A DNA stretch of 64,000 nucleotides, taken from assembly GCA_020638635.1 (NCBI GenBank), contig JACKIE010000001.1, forward strand, positions 62,001-126,000, written 5' to 3'. The stretch comes from Planctomycetota bacterium (GTDB lineage: Bacteria > Planctomycetota > UBA8742 > UBA2392). Position numbers and translations under genes: made by a program. The notes beneath the pieces are model-generated. The model was not told the DNA's origin. It worked only from the letters and a program-made list of their open reading frames with translations, and made no database searches. This document shows positions 24,504-33,004 of the stretch, one piece after another. Numbering within the stretch: position 1 is the first letter of the stretch; every line of letters begins with the position of its first letter.

Positions 24504-25136
24504 GTGGACTGGGAGACCATCCAGGAATACGTGCGCCAGTACGGCTACTTCGCCGTGGGCGTCGGCACGTTCGCCGACCAGTCCGGCCTGCAGGCCTTCG
24601 TGGTGGCGGGCGGCGTGATCTCACAGGTGGCGACCGGCGTGTCGCTGTACGGCGTGATCCTTGCCGGCGCGGCCGGCAGCTTCGTTTCGGACATCCTGTT
24701 CTACGGCATCGGGCGCTGGCGCGCGAACTGGCTGGACCGCATGGTGCGCTCCGAAAAGGGCCGCGCGCGCCTGAAGGTACTGGAAGACGGCATGAACAAG
24801 TGGGCCTTCCCGCTGATCTCGATGGGCCGCTTCCTTCCATGGATCGGGCGTTTCGTGCCGGCCGCCGCGGGCTTGCGCAAGGTGGACTTCCGGCGCGTGG
24901 TGCTGTTCGCGGCGACCGGCGCGCTGGCTTCGGCGGCACTGTTCGCGATGATCGGCTACTTCGCCGCCGAAACCGTCCAGCGCATGGGTCAGTACTCGGC
25001 CTGGATCTGGATCGGCGCGCTGCTGGTCAGCTTTCCCGTCGCGGGCTGGGTGATGAAGCGCTTCGACGCGGCCGTGCAGAGGCGGCTCAAGCTCGACAAG
25101 AAGGTGGAAGAAGAAGCAACCGGCTTCCCGGATTAG
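24504..25136 (+). CDS. DedA-family membrane protein
   Basis: 210 residues from a GTG start. Membrane segments and the family motif are seen: FADQSGLQAFVVAGG, GAAGSFVSDILFYGIGRW, and GRFLPWIGRFVPAAAG (the conserved FxR....RxxxPxxAG region). DedA proteins are inner-membrane proteins linked to lipid carrier or phospholipid translocation. There is a second DedA gene at 59032. Alternative starts are few; the frame is open upstream without a sensible ATG. Confidence 0.8.
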   Translation: MDWETIQEYVRQYGYFAVGVGTFADQSGLQAFVVAGGVISQVATGVSLYGVILAGAAGSFVSDILFYGIGRWRANWLDRMVRSEKGRARLKVLEDGMNKWAFPLISMGRFLPWIGRFVPAAAGLRKVDFRRVVLFAATGALASAALFAMIGYFAAETVQRMGQYSAWIWIGALLVSFPVAGWVMKRFDAAVQRRLKLDKKVEEEATGFPD

Positions 25137-25173
25137 CATCACGTCAGCCGATCCGCATTCGGTACTTCGGATG

Positions 25174-25247
25174 GTAACCGCGAAGAACCGCAAAGGACCG
25201 CGAAGGTGAAATGCTTCGCGGCCCTTCGTGGTTCTTAGCGGTTGACC
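25174..25247. repeat. Long imperfect inverted repeat, CCGCGAAGAACCGC type
   Basis: A left arm beginning GTAACCGCGAAGAACCGCAA and a right arm ending TTCTTAGCGGTTGACC are imperfect complements around about 7 nt. It lies between two convergent genes (DedA and the TolC-like gene) and could terminate both. Confidence 0.65.
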
Positions 25248-25255
25248 AAAACCTG

Positions 25256-26851
25256 CTAACGGCCCAGTTCGCCGGTGGCTTTCTGCAGTTGCAGGCGGGC
25301 GCGCTCGAGGCCGATTTTGGATTTCACCAGGTCAAGCTCGGCCTGTGTCAGGTCGTTCAGGGCCTGCTTCACCTCGTAGCTGGTGGCCAGGCCCGCCTTC
25401 TGGCGCTCCTGCTCCGCCTCGTAGGTTTCCACCTGCAGGCGGCGCGATTCCTCAGAGGCGTTGACCGCTCGGCGCGCGCTCTTGATCTGGCGCACAGCGT
25501 TCGCGACCTCCAGGATTACGCCCGTCTCGGTCTCGCGCGCGTTCAGGATCGCGCTGCGCTTGTTGATCTCGGAGCGCGTCAGGTTTGCGCGCCCGGCGCT
25601 GTTCTGCAACGGCACGCCGAACTTCAGCGCGAAGCCGTATTCCAGGTTCTCGAAGTCGTCCCAGCTGTCCAGCGAGTCGTCGAATTCGACACCGAACCCC
25701 TTGACGGCGAAGTCGGACTCCAGGTCCAGCGTCGGCAGCAGGCCGTACTCGCCCATCTCAACGGAAAGTCCCGCATTCTCGATGCGCTTGGCGGCCTGCC
25801 TGATTTCGGGGCGGCGGCGCAGGGCCGCTTTCACTTCTTCCATCAGGTTGGGCTCGTCGGCGCCCACGCGCGAGGTGTCGGCCTCAGTGGTCGCGTCAAT
25901 CACGATGGTGTAGTTGTCGAACAGGGCATAGCCGTGGATCAGGTCCGGGTGGATGGCGCGCAGCAGCTCGTCGGTGCGCTGCTCGACCAGTGCCTCGGCC
26001 TGGATGATCGACACCTGCTGCCCTTTCAGGTTCGCTTCCTGGGCCAGCACGTCCAGGCGCGTGCCGATTTCGGCCTCGAGGCGGCTCTTGGCCAGCTCCA
26101 GCGCGTCCTTGGCCAGGTCTTCCTGGCGGTACAGCACGTCCAGCTCGCCCTCGGCCTCGACCAGGTTCCAGTAGGCCATGGCCACGGCCAGGGCCTGCTC
26201 GTTGCGCGTGACCTCGATCTGCCAGTCGGCGATGGTGCGGTTGTTCTCGGCGATCCAGCTGCTGCCCAGGTTCGGCACGAAGCCGAAGCCGTTCAGCAGG
26301 TGCTGGGTGACCTTCAGCGTGGTGGACGGATAAAACTCGAAGGTCTGGAACGGGTTGTTGCTGTCGTTGCGCACGAAGTTGCCCGTCACGTCCAGCGTAG
26401 TGCCGGTCGCAAAAGGCAGCGAGGCGTTGATGCCCACGGTGGTGGTGGCCGTTATGTCCTTGTCGCGGCTGTCGCCGGGGAAGCGGCTCTGGATTGCCTG
26501 TTCGGACCGGTTGTAACCCACGTTCGCGCCCACGAAGAAGTCGAGGTTCGACTTGGCGGCGATCACGTCCGCGGCCGCGACCTCGGCGTTCAGCTGCTCG
26601 AACAGGATGGCGCGGTTGTGCGTCATCGCGAGCTCGATGCAGTCGTCGAAGGAAAGCTTGAGCACAATGGGCTCGCGCCTGCGCTCGAGCTCGTCGGGTT
26701 TGACCTTGTTGGCCTTGGGCTGGCGCAGCATCACTTCGTCGAGGGCGTTGCGGAACGCCTCCGACGGCTCGATCTGCTTCACGCTGTTGTGGCACGAAGC
26801 CACCAGCACGCAGACAAGGCAGAACAACGGCACAAGCTTCTTCATCTTCAA
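25256..26851 (-). CDS. TolC-family outer-membrane efflux protein, lipoprotein form
   Basis: 531 residues. A lipoprotein signal (PLFCLVCVLVASC) precedes two long helical TolC repeats. The family core shows in LSFDDCIELAMTHN early on and the coiled C-terminal repeat VILEVANAVRQIKSA, then VETYEAEQERQKAG with ATSYEVKQALNDLTQAE. These proteins form the outer-membrane channel of efflux or type I secretion systems. No membrane-fusion or pump partner is adjacent, so it works with proteins encoded elsewhere. Confidence 0.85.
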   Translation of the reverse strand: MKMKKLVPLFCLVCVLVASCHNSVKQIEPSEAFRNALDEVMLRQPKANKVKPDELERRREPIVLKLSFDDCIELAMTHNRAILFEQLNAEVAAADVIAAKSNLDFFVGANVGYNRSEQAIQSRFPGDSRDKDITATTTVGINASLPFATGTTLDVTGNFVRNDSNNPFQTFEFYPSTTLKVTQHLLNGFGFVPNLGSSWIAENNRTIADWQIEVTRNEQALAVAMAYWNLVEAEGELDVLYRQEDLAKDALELAKSRLEAEIGTRLDVLAQEANLKGQQVSIIQAEALVEQRTDELLRAIHPDLIHGYALFDNYTIVIDATTEADTSRVGADEPNLMEEVKAALRRRPEIRQAAKRIENAGLSVEMGEYGLLPTLDLESDFAVKGFGVEFDDSLDSWDDFENLEYGFALKFGVPLQNSAGRANLTRSEINKRSAILNARETETGVILEVANAVRQIKSARRAVNASEESRRLQVETYEAEQERQKAGLATSYEVKQALNDLTQAELDLVKSKIGLERARLQLQKATGELGR

Positions 26852-26928
26852 CCTCGGGGCGCGAGTATGTACACACGGGCGCGCGGATTCAAGCCGAACG
26901 CGGGCGCCTGCCCATTTTCGACCCGTGC

Positions 26929-26958
26929 TTGATGCTACGCCGCAAACCGGCCTATACT
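26929..26958 (+). promoter_or_regulatory. Sigma70-like promoter for the LeuA-like gene
   Basis: TTGATG (26929-26934), 18-nt spacer, TATACT (26953-26958), 66 nt before the start codon. The GGAG ribosome-binding site lies 9 nt before the ATG. Confidence 0.5.
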
Positions 26959-27023
26959 CTGGAACAGGGCCCGGTGACAGGACGTTATCAGGTCAGGACC
27001 ACGCAGGCCTTTGGAGCTTACGG

Positions 27024-28262
27024 ATGTCGAAAGCGACGCCCGCAGAAAATGAACTGATCTACGACTGGAACCACGTCGGCCATGACGCGATTCTCGATCG
27101 TAAAAAACCCGTCGCTTTCGACGATGAAACGCTGCGTGACGGCCTGCAAAGCCCTTCCGCCATCAACCCAACAGTCGAGCAGAAGATTGAAATCCTGCGT
27201 TTAATGGAAAAGTTGGGCATCGACCGCGTTGACCTGGGCCTGCCCGGCGCGGGGCCCCAGCACATCGATCACATTGACGCCCTGCTGAAAACCATCGTCG
27301 ATGAAAAAATGCGCATCAAACCCGGCTGCGCCGTGCGCACCGTGGTAAGCGACATCGAGCCCATCGACAAGCTGCAGCAGAAGTTCGGCATTCCGATCCA
27401 GGCCAGCGCGTTTCTGGGCACCAGCCCCATCCGCCAGTACGCCGAAGGCTGGACCCTGGACAAGCTGATGTCCACCATGGAGACGGCCGTGAAGTGGGCC
27501 GTCGAGCACAACATCCCGGTGATGTTCGTTACGGAAGACACCACGCGCAGCAAACCCGGCGACATCAAGGCCCTGTACAGCCGCGCCATCGAGCTCGGCG
27601 CATACAGCATCTGCGTGTGCGACACCTGCGGCCACGTCACGCCCCACGGCGTGCGGCAGCTGGTGAAGTTCGTGTTCGACGAAATCGTCAACCCGGCCGG
27701 CAAAGGCACGCTCGTCAACTGGCACGGCCACAGCGACCGCGGCCTGGGGCTGATGAACGCCCTCGCGGCCGTGGAGGCCGGTGCCGACATCATCCACGGC
27801 ACGGCCCTGGGTTTAGGCGAGCGCGTGGGCAACACCCAGATGGACCAGCTGCTGGTGAACCTCAAGTTGTTGGGCCTGATCGACAACGACCTTACACACC
27901 TGGCCGAGTACGTGCGCAAGGCGCACCAGTACACGGGCGTGCCCCTGCCCGAAAATTACCCGGTGTTCGGCGAGGACGCCTTTGATACGGGCACCGGCGT
28001 GCACGCGGCCGCGGTGATCAAGGCCAAGAAGAAGGGCGACGACTGGCTGGCGGACCGCGTGTACTCAGGCGTGCCCGCCGGCGAATTCGGGTTAGAGCAA
28101 AGAATCCGAGTAGGCCACATGAGCGGCAAAAGCAACGTAATCAGCTGGCTGGAAAGCCACGGCTACGAAGCCACAGAAGACAGGGTAGCCAAGATCCTGG
28201 AAGCCGCCAAAGCCAGCAAGAAGCTGCTCAGTGATGAGCAGCTGAAGCAGCTTGCGGGTTAG
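27024..28262 (+). CDS. DRE-TIM metallolyase, 2-isopropylmalate synthase-like
   Basis: 412 residues. The catalytic barrel begins with DDETLRDGLQSPSA (the D and R of the LRDG motif) and includes the metal motif NWHGHSDRGLG (H-x-H) and GLGERVGNTQMDQLL. The family condenses acetyl-CoA with a 2-oxoacid. The lack of a long C-terminal regulatory domain (the enzyme ends soon after the barrel) argues against feedback-regulated LeuA and leaves homocitrate, citramalate or another substrate possible. Translation is set by GGAG and ATG 27024. Confidence 0.8.
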   Translation: MSKATPAENELIYDWNHVGHDAILDRKKPVAFDDETLRDGLQSPSAINPTVEQKIEILRLMEKLGIDRVDLGLPGAGPQHIDHIDALLKTIVDEKMRIKPGCAVRTVVSDIEPIDKLQQKFGIPIQASAFLGTSPIRQYAEGWTLDKLMSTMETAVKWAVEHNIPVMFVTEDTTRSKPGDIKALYSRAIELGAYSICVCDTCGHVTPHGVRQLVKFVFDEIVNPAGKGTLVNWHGHSDRGLGLMNALAAVEAGADIIHGTALGLGERVGNTQMDQLLVNLKLLGLIDNDLTHLAEYVRKAHQYTGVPLPENYPVFGEDAFDTGTGVHAAAVIKAKKKGDDWLADRVYSGVPAGEFGLEQRIRVGHMSGKSNVISWLESHGYEATEDRVAKILEAAKASKKLLSDEQLKQLAG

Positions 28263-28274
28263 GAGACTGCCAGT

Positions 28275-29120
28275 CTACCAACGCAGGAACCCCGGGCCGT
28301 GCCGGAATCTGCCGTTAGGACCAGTTAGCGGCGATGCACCTATGTTGCGCCCCAGTTCATTCATCAGGTCGATCACTTCACATCTCCTGAGGTTCAACTC
28401 ATCCGCCAGAGACGGGTCGGTGAGTTCATAGAAAGTCTTCCCATCGTGCTGCGAACCGGGACGAATCCGCCCTTGCTCCACCGCGGATCGAAAGAGTCCG
28501 CGAATTCCACGAACCATGTCGACGACATCGTCTAACTGCTCTCTGAGCCTGCGATCGCGGACGAACGCTTTGCCCAAAGCCCTCTGCAAATGCCGCCCTC
28601 TTCGATCCCTAAGCACACCAGTATTCACGGCAACAATTGTGTCCTCCATGGCTTGATCAAAGGCTTCCAGAGATATCTCGATGTGGAAGTCATCTTGGAA
28701 CGCAGGACGATCAAAACACTGCAGAAAGAAGGAAAGCAGGTAATCGTCCGAGTACTTTGGATCCGAAACAGACTTCCCCCGAAGTGCCAAGTTTGCTCGT
28801 TCCTCGCCCGTCCGCTTCCACTCCTTTAGCAGTTGTGTTGGAAACTCGTCGACGTCGCTATCAATCAACTTGCCGCAAGTCTGGCACAACCATACGCCAT
28901 TGCTCGATGAGCGTCTTTCGGCCGATGTAAGGGTGGAATCGTATCGCGGCCCACCCTTGGAAGCGGCAGTGATATGTGCAGCTACGCCTACATTTACAGC
29001 TCGCTTGACGTTTTTGGCGGGACCAAACGTTTCCCTTACGCAATCAGGATTGCAGCACCGAGCACCCGCCCGCTTGAAGAGCACGTCGATCACTTTCTTC
29101 GGAAATCCATCTCGCGCCAT
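28275..29120 (-). CDS. HNH-like nuclease-type N-terminus with unknown C-terminal domain
   Basis: 281 residues. The N-terminal part has CCNPDC (22-27), AAHITAASKGGPRY (His49), NGVWLCQTCGKLID (Asn74, Cys79, Cys82), the arrangement of an HNH-type metal-binding fold common in accessory and restriction-like proteins. The rest is helical, with no recognised family. The codon pattern has lower G+C than the neighbours and the gene stands alone, which suggests transfer. The start ATG at 29120 is preferred to the GTG at 29129; neither has a clear ribosome-binding site. Confidence 0.6.
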   Translation of the reverse strand: MARDGFPKKVIDVLFKRAGARCCNPDCVRETFGPAKNVKRAVNVGVAAHITAASKGGPRYDSTLTSAERRSSSNGVWLCQTCGKLIDSDVDEFPTQLLKEWKRTGEERANLALRGKSVSDPKYSDDYLLSFFLQCFDRPAFQDDFHIEISLEAFDQAMEDTIVAVNTGVLRDRRGRHLQRALGKAFVRDRRLREQLDDVVDMVRGIRGLFRSAVEQGRIRPGSQHDGKTFYELTDPSLADELNLRRCEVIDLMNELGRNIGASPLTGPNGRFRHGPGFLRW

Positions 29121-29493
29121 CACAATCACGATACTTTTCAGTTTCAGCTTTCAAAGAACCTACAATAACGTGCGATCAGCATCGCAACGGTCCAAATTCG
29201 TCTTCGTTCGCATGTGGGCATGTACACTGCCGTCCGCACGGCTGCCCGCCTGTCTAACGTCGATGCGTCAGCCGGGCGTCTCGCCCGGCGAACTTGGCAC
29301 CGGGTGACGCGCGATTTCTGAAGCTTGTACGCCCTTCCTCGTTCTGTTCGACGGCCGGGCCTGCGCGACCGTAGCCTCGGCGAAGGCGCGACGGCCGTCG
29401 GACGCACGGGCGGGACGCCTGTGTCACTCGGCCTTTCGGCTTTCCGTGGTGACCGCCCCTACGCAGGTGGTTGTGACTGGCTACACTCCGGGC
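29121..29493. other. Intergenic region with repeat-like sequence
   Basis: No supported gene in these 373 bases. Short hairpins (GCCGGGCGTCTCGCCCGGC at about 29271, GACGGCCGGGCC near 29350) and a GCGACGGCCGTCGGACGC stretch are present. The frames that stay open here carry repeat-type composition. The ribosome-binding site and promoter of the Nudix gene at 29494 are not clearly visible. Confidence 0.45.
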
Positions 29494-29952
29494 ATGAAGC
29501 TTCGGAACTCGGCCAAGGGGGTGGTGGTGCACGAGGGGCGCGTGCTTCTGACGCGCTGTGTGGACCACACCGGCGACTGGTACTGCTGCCCCGGCGGCGG
29601 ACAGGAGCCCGGCGAAACCCTGGCACAGGCCGTGCGGCGCGAGTGCATGGAAGAAACCGGCGCGCTCGTGAACGTGGGCGACATGCTGTGCGTGCTCGAG
29701 TTCCATGACCACCACAACGGCAACCACGCCATCGAGTTCTACTTCGCCTGCACCCTGGAAGGCGGCGAAATCGGCATGGGCGCCACGCCCGACACCGGCC
29801 AGGTGGCCGTGGAATGGATCGCCCCCCACCATCTCAAAAGCATCGACCTGCGCCCCGCGGACCTCGCGCCCGTGATCCGCGAGCTGAAAGGTTTTAAATA
29901 CCTCGGCGACGTCTCCAGCCGCCTCCAGCGCGTGGACCCCGCCCGCGATTAG
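29494..29952 (+). CDS. Nudix hydrolase
   Basis: 152 residues from ATG 29494; an upstream GTG at 29446 is possible. The Nudix box GGGQEPGETLAQAVRREC then MEETG matches GX5EX7REUXEEXGU. A second Nudix gene lies at 20102. Substrate unknown. It is followed by a long repeat region, so it appears to be monocistronic. Confidence 0.85.
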   Translation: MKLRNSAKGVVVHEGRVLLTRCVDHTGDWYCCPGGGQEPGETLAQAVRRECMEETGALVNVGDMLCVLEFHDHHNGNHAIEFYFACTLEGGEIGMGATPDTGQVAVEWIAPHHLKSIDLRPADLAPVIRELKGFKYLGDVSSRLQRVDPARD

Positions 29953-30390
29953 CACAGCCAATCGGACGCGCTTCGGCCCGAAGGGCCGCTTCCGCCAGCC
30001 CAGGGCGAAGCCCTGGGATCACGCAGCCGTTTCCACGACGGCCCTGAAGGGGCCGTTCATCGTACCGCCGCGTGAACCGGCCCTTCAGGCCGGCAACGCA
30101 CCCGGCGGTCGAGTCCCGGGCCTCCGGCCCGGGCTGACAGAACCGGCCTTTCAGGCCGGATGGATCTACAGGCTTCCGGCCTCATTCCCTAATCGCACCG
30201 CATTGGTTGAACACGGGCAGACATGTGTACCTGTGTTCACCTGTGGTTGCTTTCAATCAGGCCGCGCAGGGCACGGAGAGAAGAACAATCTGTTTTCGCG
30301 GTTCTCCGTGAACTCCGCGCTCTCTGCGCGAGGCTTTGTTTTCTCATCTGTCGGGTTTGATTGATGACGCCATGATACCCACTTTTTCGG
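29953..30390. repeat. Cluster of GC-rich hairpins and one long palindrome
   Basis: No gene. At least six short palindromes occur in a row: CGGCCCGAAGGGCCG, CCCAGGGCGAAGCCCTGGG, GGCCCTGAAGGGGCC, CCGGCCCTTCAGGCCGG, CCCGGGCCTCCGGCCCGGG and CCGGCCTTTCAGGCCGG. A longer imperfect inverted repeat (CACGGAGAGAAG... with CTCTCTGCGCG) lies at about 30257-30335, just before the toxin-antitoxin promoter. Confidence 0.65.
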
Positions 30391-30420
30391 CGTACCATCT
30401 TCTGTACAATAGCCTGTACG
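30391..30420 (+). promoter_or_regulatory. Operator/promoter of the toxin-antitoxin pair
   Basis: The region holds CGTAC, TGTACA and TGTACG in alternating orientation, giving short inverted repeats, and overlaps a TACAAT -10 (30405-30410). Phd-type antitoxins usually bind such palindromes to autoregulate. Confidence 0.5.
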
Positions 30421-30435
30421 TTGAATGGAGACGCC

Positions 30436-30771
30436 ATGAAACCGATGATCCCAAGCCAGGACGTCGTGCCCCTGTCAGAGCTGCGGGCCAACCTCGCCGA
30501 TTTGCTGAAACAGACTCAGCAGACCGGACGCCCCATCGTGATCACACAGCACGGCCGCGGCGTAGCTGTGCTGGTCTCCACGGATGAGTACGAGAAGCTT
30601 CTCGCGGACGTCGAGATCGCTAAGGGGATCACGCGGGGCCTTGCCGACGTCGCGGCGGGACGCACTCACACGCACGAAAAGGTAATGGCGGAGCTTGAAG
30701 GAATCATTGATGAGGCAAGGCGCACCCAAGGCGGCAAGCGCCGCAAGTCAAGTCGCAAGGGCGCGGCATGA
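30436..30771 (+). CDS. Phd/YefM-family antitoxin
   Basis: 111 residues. The N-terminal DNA-binding half shows VVPLSELRANLADLLKQ and IVITQHGRGVAVLVS, typical of Phd/YefM; the Lys/Arg-rich C-terminus should contact the toxin. The ribosome-binding site GGAG lies 8 nt before ATG. Its stop overlaps the toxin start by ATGA, so the pair is translated together. The upstream palindromes are probably its operator. Confidence 0.85.
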   Translation: MKPMIPSQDVVPLSELRANLADLLKQTQQTGRPIVITQHGRGVAVLVSTDEYEKLLADVEIAKGITRGLADVAAGRTHTHEKVMAELEGIIDEARRTQGGKRRKSSRKGAA

Positions 30772-31079
30772 AGCTGTGCTGGTCGGACGAAATTCTCGGT
30801 CAACTCCAGGTGATCGTTCGCGACATGTCGATGTTTGATCCAACGGCCGCGGCGAAGTGGCTGCGAGGATTGAAACAGACCGCGAAACGAATCGCGTCAT
30901 TTCCTAACAGCGGCCGCACGGTTGATGCGGACGAACGAGTGACAGTCCGAGAGACGCTTTACGGCAAGTATCGCCTGTTCTACTCCGTCACCGCTGCACA
31001 GGTTGAGTTTCTCTACATCTGGCATACCGCGCGGCAACATCCCGGGCGCGGCCTTGCCGGCGAGATTGAAGACGAATGA
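30768..31079 (+). CDS. ParE/RelE-family toxin
   Basis: 103 residues. Family features include AAKWLRGLKQTAKRIASFPNSGR and the C-terminal VEFLYIWHTARQ, with a beta-sheet core (RLFYSVTAAQ). ParE-type toxins poison gyrase; RelE-type ones cleave mRNA, and sequence alone here fits the ParE/RelE superfamily. The stop overlaps the start of the following flavoprotein gene by ATGA, which is unusual for a toxin-antitoxin pair. Confidence 0.85.
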   Translation: MKLCWSDEILGQLQVIVRDMSMFDPTAAAKWLRGLKQTAKRIASFPNSGRTVDADERVTVRETLYGKYRLFYSVTAAQVEFLYIWHTARQHPGRGLAGEIEDE

Positions 31080-32302
31080 GTCGCATCGTGATCGTTGGTG
31101 GGGGTGCGGCCGGTTTCTTTGCCGCCATCACATGCGCTGAGGCCGCGCCCGGCGCGGACGTCACCATCCTGGAGAAGTCGCCGCGCTTTCTGTCGAAGGT
31201 CAAGATCTCCGGCGGCGGGCGCTGCAACGTGACCCACGCCTGCTTCGACGCGCGCGCCCTGGCCGCCCACTACCCGCGCGGCGAACGCGCGCTGATCGGC
31301 CCGTTCAAGGCCTTCCAGCCCGAGGACACCATCGAGTGGTTCCGCAAACGCGGCGTCGAATTCTACGCGCAGGAAGACGGCTGCCTGTTCCCGGTCAGCG
31401 ATTCCTCGCAGACCATCATCGACTGTTTTATACAGGCCGCGCAGAACGCCGGCGTGAAGCTGCGCGTCAACGCGGGCGTGGAGGCGATCAGCCACGCCGA
31501 CGGCGTGTTCACACTGACACTGGCGGGCGGCGGAACCCTGCAGGCCGAGCAGGTGCTGATCGCCACGGGCGGCTGCCGCACGGCCGCCATGGGGCAACTT
31601 GCCGTTTCGCTCGGCCACACGCTGGAGCCGCCGGTGCCTTCACTGTTCACGTTCCACATAGACATGCCCTGGGTGCGCGAGCTGGCTGGCATCGTGATCG
31701 AGCCTGTGGAGGCCGCGGCCGTCGGTTTGCGCGAGCGCGGCATCCTGCTGTTCACCCACTGGGGCGTGAGCGGGCCGGTGATCCTGCGCCTGTCGGCCTG
31801 GGGCGCGCGCAAGATTGCGGAGGCCGACTACCACTTCCCGCTGACCATAAACTGGTTGCCCGGCCTGACACACGAGGCCCTGCACGGCCGCCTGACGCAC
31901 CTGCGCGAAAGCAGCCCCGCCAAGCTGGTGGTCAACACGCCGATCGCGCCGTTGACGGCGCGGCTGTGGGAGGCGCTGGTGCTGGCGGCCGGCGTGGCGC
32001 GCGAAACGCGCTGGGCCGAGTTGTCGAAAGCCCAGCAGCACGAGCTGGTGAGTCAGTTGCTGCGCACGGAGTTGTCGGTCAGCGGCAAGAGCATGAACAA
32101 GGACGAGTTCGTCACCTGCGGCGGCGTGCGGCTGAGCGAAGTGGATTTCAAAACCATGCAGAGCCGCATCGTGCCCGGCCTGTACTTCGCCGGCGAGCTG
32201 CTTGACGTGGACGGCATCACCGGCGGCTTCAACTTCCAGAATTGCTGGACCACCGGCTGGCTGGCCGGCAACGCCATGGCCCGCCACGCGGCCTTGGGTT
32301 AA
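31076..32302 (+). CDS. NAD(P)/FAD-dependent oxidoreductase of the BaiN/HI0933 type
   Basis: 408 residues. The FAD-binding N-terminus has IVIVGGGAAGFFAA; family motifs are ISGGGRCNVTH and the C-terminal GGFNFQNCWTTGWLAGN. Members are flavoproteins of largely unproven function. The gene begins within the last codons of the ParE toxin (4-nt overlap), so its translation may be coupled to the toxin. An ordinary operon explanation is a chance fusion of transcripts. Confidence 0.85.
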   Translation: MSRIVIVGGGAAGFFAAITCAEAAPGADVTILEKSPRFLSKVKISGGGRCNVTHACFDARALAAHYPRGERALIGPFKAFQPEDTIEWFRKRGVEFYAQEDGCLFPVSDSSQTIIDCFIQAAQNAGVKLRVNAGVEAISHADGVFTLTLAGGGTLQAEQVLIATGGCRTAAMGQLAVSLGHTLEPPVPSLFTFHIDMPWVRELAGIVIEPVEAAAVGLRERGILLFTHWGVSGPVILRLSAWGARKIAEADYHFPLTINWLPGLTHEALHGRLTHLRESSPAKLVVNTPIAPLTARLWEALVLAAGVARETRWAELSKAQQHELVSQLLRTELSVSGKSMNKDEFVTCGGVRLSEVDFKTMQSRIVPGLYFAGELLDVDGITGGFNFQNCWTTGWLAGNAMARHAALG

Positions 32303-32311
32303 CCTGCGCGT

Positions 32312-33004
32312 ATGCCAACTTGGTGGTTCGTTCGACACGGTGAATCGCTGGCCCAGATCAATCAGTGGACGGGGCCGGACCCGGACACGCCGCTTTCGCC
32401 CCTGGGCGAGCAGCAGGCCCATGAGCTCGCGCCGCAGGTCGCCGAGTTGCCGATCCAGCGCGTGCTGGTTTCACCGTTCCTGCGCGCGCGCCAGACGGCC
32501 GAGCGCGCGATGGCGAGTTGGGGTCAGGCTCAAAGGGGTCAGGCTCCGCTTGCGGTGCCTGACCCCTTTGCGCCATCCGCTTCGGCACCCGGAAAGGGGT
32601 CAGGCACCTCCGCTTCGCTCCGGAGCCAGACCCCTTTGAGCCAGACCCCTTTGAGCCAGCCCCCTTTCCTGACGGTCGCCGACCTGCGCGAGCGCCACTC
32701 CGGCGACTGGCTGCGCTTTCCGCAGGACGAAGCCATCAAACGCCAACTCGCCACCTGGGACTTCGTGCCGCCCGGCGGCGAGAGCATCCAACAAGCCGCA
32801 CTGCGGGGTCTGCGCGCGCTGGCCGAGCTCGACGGCGACCACAACACCATCATCTTCGCCCACGGCCGCATATTGGCCGGCGTGCTGGCCGTGCTGGACG
32901 GGGCAGACCTGGGCCAGCCGATTCACGCCCTGCCCAACTGCGTGGCGCTGGCACGGGAAGTGACGCGTGGCGGGTGGCGCGAACTGGCGGAGAGAATGGG
33001 ATGA
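32312..33004 (+). CDS. Histidine phosphatase family protein with an in-frame repeat insertion
   Basis: 230 residues. The phosphatase signature VRHGES is at the start (catalytic His9), with SPFLRARQTAE later; the second half has PGGES, the FAHGRIL histidine and a normal tail. Residues about 70-118 (WGQAQRGQAPLAVPDPFAP..., SQTPLSQTPLSQ) are encoded by repeat DNA and have no counterpart in the family, whose members are usually shorter. Both sides stay in frame. The product may still fold with a surface loop. Start ATG 32312; the next gene overlaps the stop by ATGA. Confidence 0.8.
   Translation: MPTWWFVRHGESLAQINQWTGPDPDTPLSPLGEQQAHELAPQVAELPIQRVLVSPFLRARQTAERAMASWGQAQRGQAPLAVPDPFAPSASAPGKGSGTSASLRSQTPLSQTPLSQPPFLTVADLRERHSGDWLRFPQDEAIKRQLATWDFVPPGGESIQQAALRGLRALAELDGDHNTIIFAHGRILAGVLAVLDGADLGQPIHALPNCVALAREVTRGGWRELAERMG
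32519..32668. repeat. GGGGTCAGGC-type palindromic repeat inserted inside a coding sequence
   Basis: About 150 bp made of repeated AAAGGGGTCAGGC and its complement GCCTGACCCCTTT. Palindrome A spans 32532-32569, palindrome B 32593-32637, with half copies on both edges (32519-32531, 32640-32668). Its length is a multiple of 3, so the frame is kept. Confidence 0.8.

Noticed and set aside
25211..26932. A plus-strand frame of over 570 codons opposite the TolC-like gene
   Set aside because: Antisense shadow of a GC-rich gene; the TolC motifs are on the minus strand.
29325..29708. A plus-strand frame running from the spacer into the Nudix gene
   Set aside because: It overlaps the Nudix gene in another frame and its upstream part is repeat sequence.
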